From NCBI GenBank assembly GCA_958496175.1, contig OY292274.1, positions 57,732,630-57,796,629 of the forward strand: a stretch of 64,000 nt of DNA. The letters run 5' to 3'. The position numbers and the translations under genes were made by a program. Below are positions 26,001-35,174 of the stretch, in pieces. This stretch comes from Sisyra terminalis (Eukaryota > Arthropoda > Insecta > Neuroptera > Sisyridae). Every line of letters starts with the position of its first letter. The first letter of the stretch is position 1. The notes under the pieces were generated by a model. It was given only the letters and a program-made list of their open reading frames with translations, did no database searches and was not told the DNA's origin.

Positions 26001-29000
26001 CAATATTATTACTGGGTTTTTCAATGGTAGTGCTGTCTTGACTTTCAGCTGATTCGTCTGAGTCAATTATTTTATTTTCTTCTAAAGTTTGGTTATTACC
26101 AGACTTTTCACTTAACTCTGATGATACTTGGTCATCATTGAATTCTTTTTCTTCTTTATTTGACTCATTTGCAACTATATTTCCTATTGAATCAAGCCCT
26201 CCTTGAAATGTTTCGATCATTGTATCTGATGCTTCATTAAGTTTTCTGTAAATTTTATCACCAATTGACTCATTAGAATTTTTAACATCGGTTCCTTTTT
26301 GACTTTCGTCGAGCTCTTCACTAGAATCCAGTACCATATGTTCTGCTTCTTCTTTTCCCGGTGATGCTGATACTAATTTCTCAACTGTATTCAAACCTTT
26401 TTGAAATTGATCAATCATGGTATCTGCTACTTTTTCTAGTTTACCCTGAATTAGACTTCCAATATTATTATCAGTTTTTTCATTGTTAGTTGTATCTTGG
26501 TTTTCAACTGATTCATCTGAGTCAATAATGATATGTACCTCTAATTTTTGATGGTTTCCAGACTTTTCGCTTAGTTGTGGTGATATTTGGTCATTATTGA
26601 ATTCTTCATCATCTTTATTAGACGCATTTGAAATTATATTTCCTATTGAATCAAGCCCTTCTTGAAATGTTTCAATCATTGTATCTGATGCATCATTAAG
26701 TTTTCTGTAAATTTTATCACCATTTGACTCTTTAGAATTTTCAAAATCTGCTTCCTTTTGACTTTCGTCGAGTGTTTCATTAGAATCCGGTACCATATTA
26801 TGTTCTTCTTCTGCTTTTTCCGGTGATGCTGATACTAATTTCTCAACTACATTTAAACCTTTTTGAAATTTATCAATCATGGAATCTGCTACTGTTTCTA
26901 GTTTTTCCTGAATTATACCTCCAATATTGTTATCACTTTTTTCAATGCTAGTAGTGTCTTTATCAGCTGATTCACCAGAGTCAATAATTATATGTTCTTC
27001 TATTTTTTTATTGTTTCCAGACTTTTCACTTAATTCTGATGATACTTGATCATTATTGAATTCTTCCTCTTCTTTGTTTGACGCATTTGTAACTATATTC
27101 TCTAATGAATCAAGCCCTTCTTGAAATGTTTCGATCATTGTATCTGACGCATCATTTAGCTTTCTGTAAATTTTATCACCAATTGACTCATTAGAATTTT
27201 TAACATCGGTTTCCTCTTTACTTTCTTCAGCCTTTTCATCCAAATCAGTTGTCAGATGGTCTGCTTTTGATATATCAGGAGATGAAGACACTAATTTCTC
27301 AACGGCATTTAAACCTTCTTGAAATTGATCAATCATGTTATCTGCCACTATTTCTAGTTTTTCTTGAATTTTTCCGCTAAAATTGCTATTACTGTTTTCA
27401 GTACTGTTGGTGTCTTGGTTGTCATTTGATTCCTTTGAAGCAATTATTTCTTTTTCAATATCAGTTTCTGATGCTGTTGACCCTTTATGTGGAGATGATG
27501 AGACTAGTTTATCGACTGCATTCAACCCTTTTTGAAAAGTTTCTATCATACTATCTGCTACTACTTCGAGTTTTTCCTGAACTGTATCTCCAATTTTCTT
27601 ATCGTTTTTCTCAGTAGCAACTTGAATTTCAGTTAATGTTTCTGAATCAATATTTTCCTTTTTATCAAATTCTTGATTATTTTTAAACTTTCCGTCGGCA
27701 CCGTCGGCTATTTCCTTACCGCTAATCTTTTCATCTTTACTCGATGAACTTGTTACAAGGTCTTCGACAGAATCTAGACCTTTTTGGAAAACGTTGATCA
27801 TGGTATCTGATATATCATTTAGATTTTTGTGAATTTTTTCACCAATAGAAGAATTTGAACTTTCAATATCAGTACTTTCTTGACTTTCTTCAAACTTCTC
27901 GCTAACATTTAATTCTGATTGTTGAACTTTTTCTGCTTCAATTTTATCTGAAGACGGTGACAGAAACTTATCAACTGCATCTAAACCTTTTTGAAATGCA
28001 TCAATCATGTCATCTGCAACTTCTTCAAGATTCTCTTGAACTATACCACCAATACTGTCATCGCCGTTTCCATTGTTTTTGATCTTTTGACTCTCATTTG
28101 ATTTCTCTAAATCATTATTTTCATTTTTATCAGATTCTTGATTCTCTTTAGATATTTCCTTTATTTCTGATTGTATTTCATTATTGACAACATTCTCTTC
28201 TTTGTTTGAAGAACTTGTCATCAAATTTTCCATTGAATCTAGACCTTCTTGAAATACTTCAGTCATGGTATCTGATATATCTTCAAGTTTTTTGTGGATT
28301 TTTGCACCAATTGAGTCATCAGAGCTTTCAATACTAGGCACCTCTTGACTTTCTTCGAGCATTTCGTTCGAATCTGATACTGGTTGTTGAGCTTTTTCTG
28401 CGTTTGTTGTATCTGAAGAAGGTGTAATAAACCTATCAACAGCATTCAAACCTTTTTGGAATGTGTCAATCATATTGTCAGCTGCAGCTTCTAATTTCTC
28501 CTGAATTACGTCCCCTATAGTGTCATCGTGTTTTTCAATATTAGTCTCTATTTCTTGACTTTCATCCACTTGATTATTGCTGGGTGTTTCTTCTTTATTT
28601 CTCGAAATCGTAACGATATTTTCGATCATATTATCTTCTATTTTTTTCTGAATTTTTTCACCAAAAGAATTCGGAGAACTTTCGAAATCAATTTCTTCTT
28701 GAGTTTCTTCTGAGAGCTGAGCTTTTTCTACTTCTGTATTATCTGAAGATGACGTTACTAATCTATCAACTGCATTTAGACCTTTTTGAAATGTGTCAAT
28801 TACTGTATCAGCTACTTCTTCAAATTTTTTCTCAATTTTATCTCCAATTTTGTTATCATTATTTTCAATGCTAGTAAGATTTTGGGTTTCAATTGATTCC
28901 ATTGAATTTTCTAGCTCAGCGAATTCTTCTAACTCTTGATTCTGGCCAGATTTTTCTTCCAAGTTTGGTAGCACTTGACCACTACCGCTTTCATTGTCTT

Positions 29001-32000
29001 CTTCTAGATTTGATGAACTTGTAACTATATTTTCCACTGAAGAGTCTAAAGCTTCTTGAAATGTTTCTGCCAATATATCCTCGGATTTTTCGAATATTGT
29101 TTCACTTTTATTTTGAATATTTTCAGCAAATTCTAAATTATTTTGTGTTTCGTTTGATTTTTCTGCTTCATTTTTTTCATTTTCAATTAAATTTTGGCTC
29201 ATGTTTTGGTCTTCATTTGTATCAAAAGTGGACTCTGCAGTGCTTTCTATTTCTTCTTTTTCTAACACATTCAATTGAATTTCACTAGACGATTCTTCTA
29301 AATTAGTTGATATTTCACCGTCAATGATCATTTGTTCTTTTACTGATGAATTATCATTACTCTTGGTATCATCATTTTTGTCCTCCTCAGTTGTTTTCTG
29401 ATTTTCTGTTGATTTTTCTATTTCCAATTTCTCATATTCAATTAAATCATGGCTTTCATTATGTTTTTCGTCCAAATTTGTTGCTAATTCTTTTTCACCA
29501 CTGGTTTCCGTTTTATCCACCATATTTGTTAATGTATCCAATCCTTGTTGAAATGTATTAATTACAGAATCTGTAACATTATCAAGTTTTTCATTAACTT
29601 TGTCACTAATATTATTCTCACTTTTTTCAGCCTCCGTTGTGTCTTGATTATCGTTAGAAATTTCGGTTGCAAGCTTTTCTTTTTCAATTAAGTTAGTACT
29701 GTTTTTTGATATTTTATCTAAATCAGATAATGGTTCCTTATAATTATCGGATTCATTTGTATTCATCGATTTTGCCATCAAAACATCAATTTGATCTAAG
29801 CCGGATTGAGAAGTTTCGGTTATTTTATCCGTCGTCTTTTCGAGAATTCCGGGAGTTTCATTTTCACTACTAGTTTCAATTTTCTTTGTATCTTCATTAT
29901 TTTCTTCTATGCCTTGATTTTCATTTAGATCCTCAGACACCTTTTCATTTAAATCTGATTCTTTTTCATCTACTTTATCGGGTGACTCAACTGGTTCAAT
30001 GCTGGATAGATTTTTATCGGTGCCATTTGCAGAATCTAATTCATCTTGAAAAGTTTCATCCATATTTTCTACCTTTGTTAAGTTTTCAATATTATCATCA
30101 TGTTTTTGAATGGTTTCTTGGTTTTGTACCAAATCAGTATTTTCTAAGTCTGATGTAATTTGCGTATCAATTTCTGCTGAACTTTTTGTTACTACCTCAA
30201 CAGTTTCTGAATCGTTATGATTTGTATTTTTCACAATATCAACTTCATCTTTTCCGGTATCTGTACTATTGTCTTCAACATTATCGATGTCAATTGATAT
30301 TTCAGCTTCAATTTTGTCACTAACAATTAAATCTTGATTTTCGACTAGCATTTCCTTTGAATCAGTATCGTCTACTTTTTCTTCATTTGATGAATCCGTT
30401 CCTAAAGTATTAATGGTTTCTATCGTAATATCTGCCATTTTTTCGAAGATAACTTCAATTTTGCTTTCGATAGTTTTCTTCTTGTCATTGTTGTCATCAT
30501 CTTCCGTTTTTTCTTGACTATCGATAGAATTCTCAATTGCCTTTACTTCATTTTCAATAAGAAACTGGTTTTCATCAAGTTCTTTTTCCGAATCAGAAAT
30601 ATATTGTTTATTACTATCAGTATCTACCATATCTATAGAAATAGATATTAAGTAATCTGCTTCTGCATTGTTTGGAAATTCTTCTACCATGGAAATTTTC
30701 TCATTACTGCTATCGTTATCAGTTTCTTGGAGACCTGTTGGATCTTTACTTTCGATTGACTTTTCTGCATCAATTTTTTCTTTCTCAATCAAATCTTGAT
30801 TATGTTTAAACTTTTCTACCGAATCAGACCTAACCAGTTCAATACTTAGCGATTCTGTAGGCGCCAATTTAATTCCACTATCCTTATTTGTACTTAAGTC
30901 TCCTTGAAATGATTCAATATCTGTTGTCTCTTCGAGATTTGGTTGAACTTTTCCAATAACGATGTTATTTGATTCTTTGGATTCAATTTTTTCTTGCACT
31001 TCACCTAAAATTTCCACTTCAGATGACTTATTTTCCACAGTGTCCAGAATTTCATTTTCTTTCGTAGTATCATCAGAATTTTCTAGACTTTCCTCGAAGT
31101 TATCCAAAGATTTTATTTCATTTTCGTCTGCTTCGTTTGTTTCACCAAGTTTTTCGGTTTCAATTACTTGGTTTGCGATTGTTTTACTATTTTCATCAGA
31201 GCTTTCCATTTCAATCCTTTGTTGAACTTGATCAGAATTTTCCAATAATTTGTCCTCATTGTTGGTTACTTCTTTAATTTCATCACGATTTTCCAATTCA
31301 AGTATTTCATTTTCAATTGCCACATTATTTTCATCTAGATTTTCTGTTTCATCATTTTCAGTTTTTCCTTGATTTTCGTTGGACTCCATAGGTAAATTTT
31401 CTCCAGTTTCCTTGGTTTCTGTTACTTCATTTCGTATTTCAATTACTTCTAACAAATTTGGATTATCAATTAATTTATTTTCATTTTGAAGAACTATTTG
31501 TTCACTATCGGTGTTAGAACTATTGAATTGATTTAAAAGCGCCGCCTCCACTGTAGAAACTAGAGGTACTTTTTCAAAATTGCCACCCTTCATATGTAAT
31601 TCTGGTTGATCTTCACTTAACTTATTTTCTATTTCTATTTTTTCATTGCTTTCGTCTGTTCTAAATTCAGGTTTGTCGTTTTCCAATACTAAGCTATTGT
31701 CCACTGTTCCACTTGATTGAATATCTTTTAATTGGTCTGGAATCAAGTCCATCATTTTGTTATTTCCATTATTATTTTCATTGCATGCATTATTAGTATC
31801 ATTAATGTAATTATTGCTATCTTTAGAAATTACCTCCACATTCACAATGTTTTCCACATTTTGATCAATTAAAGAAATGTTTTTTTCAATTATATCATTT
31901 GATGGTTTTTCCAAATCATTGTTTTGCAAATAAGGATCCATTTCGTTTTCATTTACGGCTTGTACCAACAACAATTGATCCACATTGTTTGGTTCTTCTG

Positions 32001-32917
32001 TTGGACTTTCTGTATCATTTTGTTGATCAGTTGTCGCATTATTATCCATATTATTGAATTCACTGTCATCACATTCTTGGGGTTTTTGTAATTCACTTAA
32101 ATTTGATGATAATATTGGACTATTTTCATTTTGTTCTGCTTCTTGGTCGTTTTCTGTTTCCTCATGAGTTTCATCTTTCGTCGAACTTAAATTTTCATTT
32201 TCTTCGTCTTTTTCGACCATTTGTTCATGTGTTGATTCATGGCTTAAAGCTTTTTCTTCCAATGTTGAATTGGTTAAGTTTATTTTAGAATCACCATTAA
32301 TTTCTTCTTTATTAGATTCATCTGTGATTTGACCAGCTGTTTCAAAATATAATTTTCCGAAAGCTGTAGTTAATTTACTGGCAACAGATGATATTTGATT
32401 AACGTTATTCTCAAGTGTCCTTTCAACAATTTCTAAAGCTTTTACAGGAACATCTTCTTCTCGATTGCTATCTACATTGATAACTTTTGATTCATCATCT
32501 AATCGTTTGCGTACATTTTTCAAATATTCAATCGGAGCATTTATTTCAGTATTTTCATTACCTCGCACTAAAATTATAAAATAATTAACATCAAATTTCT
32601 AATTCCGTTCAATTTTAATTACAAAGGTATAAAACACATAATTGAAGAACGGAATTACAGTTGCAGTTATTCGTTGTAATTAAATGTGAAAAAAAAATGT
32701 ACTTACATATTTTATTTCGAATATATAAAAGATGTTCAAAATAATTTGCAGCAAATAAATAAATATCTTTTGGTTGAGTTTTCAAAACTTCCAATGAAAG
32801 TTCCGTAAGTAAGACTTCAACTCCTGGAGGAACTGAAACTCGTTTTACAATATTTCCTGAAGAATCCATTTCTCCAATTGGAAATTCAGAGGATTTTTGT
32901 GGTAATATTTCACACAT
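8095..32917 (-). CDS. Giant RIIa-domain / amphipathic-repeat / IQ-motif protein, 4 exons, about 4191 aa
   Basis: Minus-strand exons: 32917-32707 (phase 1 out), 32567-21262 (phase 0 out), 15646-15130 (phase 1 out), 8636-8095. All have GT/AG sites (donors GTAAGT, GTGAGA, GTAAAC) and phases match at every junction. Residues about 28-70 form an RIIa dimerisation/docking domain (core QPKDIYLFAANYFEHLL), as in SP17 and CABYR. The 3768-codon exon 2 is acidic Asn/Ser/Glu/Lys-rich sequence with about 25 copies of a helical unit (consensus KLE-VADSMID-FQKGL--V--LV). IQ motifs end exon 2 (AVILIQSVWRGFLVRR), lie in exon 3 (AAVVIQRQYRQYRTLK), and occur twice in exon 4 (ATKIQAGFRGYQVRK, ATKIQAGVRGFLVRK). 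The exon 4 part resembles Drosophila Igloo, a neuronal calmodulin-binding protein; RIIa plus IQ resembles SP17. A scaffold linking PKA-type docking with calmodulin is inferred. Alternative promoters giving a short IQ-only product are possible. Confidence 0.85.
9963..10175. mobile_element. MITE of the TCTGGCAACGTTGCATTTTC family, copy 1
   Basis: Inverted ends start CAAGTGTACTTTAGCACA and end with its reverse complement. Inside, ATCTGGCAACGTTGCATTTTC faces GAAAATGCAACGTTACCAGAT. A conserved core TTAATTCAATTCTAATATGG is shared with copies near 14.4, 34.6, 34.9 and 53.0 kb. No coding capacity. It lies in the last intron of the giant gene. Confidence 0.7.
11093..11369. mobile_element. Fold-back element C with 15-bp target duplication and hammerhead-like core
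   Basis: The palindromic element 11108-11354 is flanked by the 15-bp direct repeat TATTAGTCTTATATT (11093-11107 and 11355-11369). Arms of about 100 bp pair almost perfectly (ATCAGGATCACGGGTAATTG against its complement). Near the centre each arm carries TTGATAAA-GTCTT-loop-AAGAC-GAAA, a 5-bp stem between two conserved strings. Long duplications suggest target-primed or staggered integration rather than a classical transposase. Confidence 0.8.
12660..13400. repeat. Diverged tandem duplication in the last intron of the giant gene
   Basis: Sequence around 12670-12960 (CAAAGAAATTCTTTCATCAAT and later TTTCAAATGCAACAATGA) reappears around 13080-13330 in the same order and orientation with many substitutions (AAAGAAATTCTTTCATGAAAT, TTGAAATGCAACAATGAAA). 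The period is roughly 400 bp. The origin is unknown. Confidence 0.45.
13555..13915. mobile_element. Fold-back element J
   Basis: The left arm (TACAAAAGTAAACTATAAACATAAA) and right arm (TTTATGTTTATAGTTTACTTTTGT) are inverted. The inner arms read CCACTGATGA...GGCAATCGAAATAC on the right (13806 onward) and the diverged complement on the left. In the left arm a GATT/AATC stem separates the CTGATGA-like and GAAA-like strings. Clear target duplications were not found. Confidence 0.6.
14365..14577. mobile_element. MITE of the TCTGGCAACGTTGCATTTTC family, copy 2
   Basis: AATCTCGCAACGTTGCATTTTC on the left faces GAAAATGTAACGTTGCCAGATTTG on the right, with the shared ACTTTGTTTTTAATTTAATTCGC and TACCATATTAGAATTGGATTAA (family core inverted) between them. 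Confidence 0.65.
14747..14926 (+). mobile_element. tRNA-derived SINE, copy 2
   Basis: CTACTGGTGGCCGAGTGG contains the A box, and GGGTTCGAATC about 45 bases downstream is an intact B box. The body TTTTCAATATTTCTCGATTT and TTAACCCTAGAGTC match the other two copies. It ends in an A-rich tract with repeated AAAATAA. Confidence 0.8.
15765..17975 (-). mobile_element. Tc1-like transposon remnant carrying a nested Helitron-like insertion
   Basis: Inverted ends CAGTCCCTGGTCATATTA (left) and its near-perfect complement TAATATGACCAGGGACTG (right) are flanked by TA on both sides (15763-15764, 17976-17977). On the minus strand near 17812-17676 a frameshifted reading gives SLDLKPIENMWKLL followed by KKKVAKEVVTTEKIALRKN. 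This is the Tc1 transposase C-terminal block around the last catalytic acid (SPDLNPIENLW in the family). The N-terminal transposase is missing and the reading frame is cut by the nested element. It lies in intron 2 of the giant gene. Confidence 0.75.
16086..17668 (-). mobile_element. Helitron-like non-autonomous element, copy 1 (reverse)
   Basis: Read on the minus strand it starts TCTATTATTATAAAGAGGAA and ends with GATCAGCTAG, preceded by a CGCAGACGAAGTCGCGGGG hairpin-forming string. It is inserted between A and T with no target duplication. 5' TC, a 3' hairpin, a CTAG terminus and A/T flanks are Helitron hallmarks. It shares both ends and inner blocks with 20148-21086. It interrupts the Tc1-like transposase. 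Confidence 0.7.
18622..19400. mobile_element. Fold-back element family A, copy 1 (interrupted and truncated)
   Basis: The left part (TTTATTAAATAAAAAAGACAA, then AGTTACGTATCGTAACTTCAT) and inner sequence (ATCATACATAAATTTCAAA, TAATAATATACATATAATA) match the copy at 51056-51854. The match resumes after 19323 (ATTCTAACAAATAATTAAAT) and stops near 19400, so the right arm is lost. Element B is inserted in the middle. Confidence 0.7.
18911..19323. mobile_element. Fold-back element B nested in element A, 12-bp target duplication
   Basis: ATTTTAAGAGAT occurs at 18911-18922 and 19312-19323 and bounds a 389-bp insertion. The arms pair: TTATCTTGGGAGTTTGGACTT on the left against AAGTCCAAACTCCCAAGATAA on the right, and CTGAAGAAGCAGA...GTCGACGAAAC near 19201 faces its complement near 18990. 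The empty-site sequence is the uninterrupted element A copy at 51.4 kb. Confidence 0.85.
19515..20085. repeat. Large imperfect palindrome with a central TACCGTATCTATCGG-type tandem repeat
   Basis: Outer arms TTCAGGAGATCGTTTTGATAC and GTATCAAAACGATCCCCTAAA are inverted, as are inner stretches ending in poly-T and poly-A. The centre (about 19675-19890) holds many degenerate copies of GGTAATACCGTATCTAT in both orientations, itself self-complementary. Type of element unknown. Confidence 0.65.
20148..21086 (+). mobile_element. Helitron-like non-autonomous element, copy 2
   Basis: Begins TCTATTATTATAAAGAGGAA after an A and ends CGCAGACGAAGTTGCGGGG then ATCAGCTAG before a T. The 5' block (TGTTTGCTTTGAATAGGCTC, then CCGATTTGAAAAATTCTTTC) is almost identical to copy 1 read in reverse. 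Long terminal blocks of this kind are common in insect non-autonomous Helitrons. Confidence 0.7.
21262..32567 (-). CDS. Single 11.3-kb coding exon of the RIIa/IQ giant gene
   Basis: This exon has no stop codon over 11,306 bases in the used frame. It begins after TTTTAG with TG (completing a Leu codon with exon 1) and ends CGT TAT CAG before GTGAGA. Composition: the first ~700 codons are acidic low-complexity sequence, then the helical repeats (about 30.1 to 24.0 kb), then a non-repetitive region of about 800 residues, then an IQ motif. No signal peptide or membrane segment is visible, so it is probably cytoplasmic. The exon cannot start translation alone: its first codon in frame is GTG across the acceptor, which supports joining to the RIIa exon. 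Confidence 0.85.
24030..30060 (-). repeat. About 25 intragenic helical repeats in the giant exon
   Basis: Units of about 30 conserved residues follow the pattern KL(E/N)--(A/S)D-MI-(T/Q)FQ-GL(N/D)-V(D/E)-L(V/I), ending in Ser-rich TSSSNK-type sequence. Acidic spacers of about 45-75 residues separate them. Two subtypes alternate in the middle: type A (VADSMIDQFQKGLNVVEKLV) and type B (ASDTMIETFQEGLDSLENIV). Outer copies, for example near 30.4 and 24.3 kb, are degenerate, and one copy near 28.6 kb has lost the FQ-GL core. Confidence 0.9.
25690..27350 (-). repeat. 459-bp higher-order tandem repeat (A+B dimers), four copies
   Basis: The same B-unit base (start of CTTGAAA(T/C)GTTTC on the + strand) recurs at 25743, 26202, 26661 and 27120, exactly 459 bp (153 codons) apart each time. 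Intervening A units repeat with the same order. These four dimers are more alike than other units in the exon, suggesting recent tandem expansion by unequal exchange that kept frame. Confidence 0.85.
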
Positions 32918-33592
32918 ATCACTAAAATAATATTTTAGTAGTTTTACATTTTTAAAAATAAATTTTAAACTGATAAAGTAATTACTAAAAATGTTTTCAG
33001 AGAGTACAATGAGTTTGTAGCCTCTTAATCGTTAAATGAAGAATTTCAGCCTGAGAACCGCTATATATAAACTATATTTAATTGATATTTTCTATTTAAT
33101 GGAAAAAATTTATTCAGAATTCTATAATCTTTCTTTTTTTATTCAATTTCTTTGTCTTTAGGTCTCAACGATTTTTCAACTATGTACTCGAAAATATTGA
33201 CTTCACTGCTTCTAAGATAGGTCAGCGGTGTGCTTGGTGCTTTATATTGAATAACAAACTCGTTGCTAAGGGCTTTTCGTGTATAATCAATAAATTTATT
33301 AATGATAATGAAGATTAAACAAAAATAGAATTAAGAATAATTTTCCCTGGATGTCCTTGAATAGATTTTTGACCTTGTTCGTGTTTTATACCATTAGACC
33401 CCGATCAATGGTGATAGTGACATATTTTTTTTTTACTTTCGTGCAAACTTATATCGTCGGCAATTTTTTTCCTTTTTAATCCAGTGGCGGCTGGAGCATA
33501 TGTATAACACTACAGCACCACTAGAACAATATATAAAACAGATTAGTCATAATTAAATTGAGTTTTATAGCTAACTAAAACAATAATGATAC

Positions 33593-33678
<86 letters not shown>

Positions 33679-34159
33679 AAATTAAATTCAAAAGGAATTC
33701 AATAAGTAGATAATAAAGATAAAAATAGTTTCATATATTGCGTATTTGGTAAATTCACACTGTACCATGAGTCTACATTGATCTGAACCCTGTGATCATC
33801 ACAGTATATGATTTTGGGTACATGGATAGCCAATTCACAATATTTCCCGCAAGGATCATAGAAATAAGATCTACTATTTTCGTTTTCACAGTGATCGCTT
33901 TATTTGTTAATATTTATTTTAAACAATTATTTACATTGGTAATGTGTTTATTGACAATAATGACTTTATTTTAAAAGTTAAAATAAGTCAAAAATGTAGT
34001 TTATCCACTGTAGTCCATTAACTGCAAATTATGCTAAAAATGCAGCAATTTTACAAAATAAGGCCTAAAAAGAAAATTTTGAAATGGGAACTACAGTTTG
34101 AAAGAATAATTATAATCAATATTACTTGGATGATGTATTAAAACTATATCAAAGTATTG
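32918..34159. other. Intergenic DNA upstream of the giant gene, with an AT dinucleotide repeat
   Basis: An in-frame stop (TAA) precedes the start codon at 32917 and a possible 5' UTR acceptor (TTATTTTAG) lies directly upstream, so the promoter may be farther away. Apart from the AT repeat I recognise no gene here. Confidence 0.4.
33596..33676. repeat. (AT)n microsatellite, about 40 units
   Basis: Uninterrupted TA/AT dinucleotides over about 80 bases. Confidence 0.95.
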
Positions 34160-34447
34160 ATTTAGATCAGGGGTGGGTATACGATCGCTCGCGAACATGT
34201 CGTCAGTCGATTACGAACAAGGCAACAATCGATCGCAGGTATTTTAAATAATTTTTAAATAAATTTCATATCTTTGAATTGAGAATTCAATTAAAAATTA
34301 AGCAGACAATGAAACTTGAATTTAAAATTAAACTCCCATCTATTCTACAACAGATTTTACCGATTCCCAAATAGTGCCTCTAAGTTCTAATAGTCCCTTC
34401 GGTTCAAGTCCATTATAGTTATAAGTTTACCAACCCCTGCTTTAGAT
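34160..34447. mobile_element. hAT-type MITE
   Basis: Element 34168-34439 begins CAGGGGTGGGTATAC and ends GTTTACCAACCCCTG. It is flanked by ATTTAGAT (34160-34167) and CTTTAGAT (34440-34447), an 8-bp duplication with one mismatch. These termini are typical of hAT (Charlie-like) elements. No coding capacity. Confidence 0.75.
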
Positions 34448-34529
34448 TAAACTTTTGGGAAAATTGAAAAAACCACACAAAATTTGCCCCCTCGGTAAAC
34501 AGAGACCTGAATTTTGCGATTGGTTCAAA

Positions 34530-34740
34530 ATTGGCATATGTCCCCCATCAAATCTGGCAACATTAAATTTCTACTTTGTTTTTCATTCAATTCACGATTT
34601 TTTTGTTAATTCAGTTCTAATATGGAATAATTTTTTTTTGTGACTAAATTAGCATTATGAGCCGATTTATTTGTGAATTATTTTAAAAACAGAATATAAA
34701 TTGCAATATTGCCAATTAACTGTACTAAAAGGGATTTGAG
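34530..34740. mobile_element. MITE of the TCTGGCAACGTTGCATTTTC family, copy 3
   Basis: ATCTGGCAACATTAAATTTC, then TTTTTTTGTTAATTCAGTTCTAATATGG and a diverged inverted right end (TTGCAATATTGCCAATTAAC). It is more decayed than copy 1. Confidence 0.55.
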
Positions 34741-34767
34741 CCGATTTAATTTATTAAAAAATATTTG

Positions 34768-34985
34768 CTCGATTCCCTTTTAGCGACGTTAATATCTGGC
34801 AATAATGCATTTTCTATTTTTAAAAATTTAATTTGTGACTTTTCTGTTAATTCAACTTTAGTATGGTATTTTTCTTTTGTTGTTAAATTTTAATTTTGGG
34901 GTGTTTTTTTTCGTGAATTAAGTTAAAAAGAAGGTAGACAATGCAACGTTGGCTGATATTGGCGTAGCTAAAAGGACCATAAACC
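34768..34985. mobile_element. MITE of the TCTGGCAACGTTGCATTTTC family, copy 4
   Basis: CCCTTTTAGCGACG, then ATCTGGCAATAATGCATTTTC, faces GACAATGCAACGTTGGCTGAT and then GCTAAAAGG. The TTAATTCAACTTTAGTATGG core is present. Confidence 0.55.
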
Positions 34986-35160
34986 GAAAAATCTATAAAC
35001 ATTTGTTACAATAGCATTAAAATACGTTCATTTGAAAATATCACGAACCGCTACTGCTTCACACCTAACAATTGCTTTCACGAAATACTTGACTAGTCAT
35101 TCAACATGTAAAACTAAAGTTTCTAGGAATAATAAAACTTATAATTATATTTAAATAAAA

Positions 35161-35166
35161 TTTATT
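35161..35166 (-). terminator. Candidate polyadenylation signal of DPH5
   Basis: AATAAA on the minus strand about 10 bases past the stop codon. A second AATAAA overlaps the stop itself. Confidence 0.35.
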
Positions 35167-35174
35167 GAAAATAT

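Noticed and set aside
21409..30158. Several plus-strand open frames of 60-154 codons opposite the giant exon
   Set aside because: They are shadow frames of the repeat-coding strand; hydrophobic or Ser-rich translations follow from the antisense of acidic codons.
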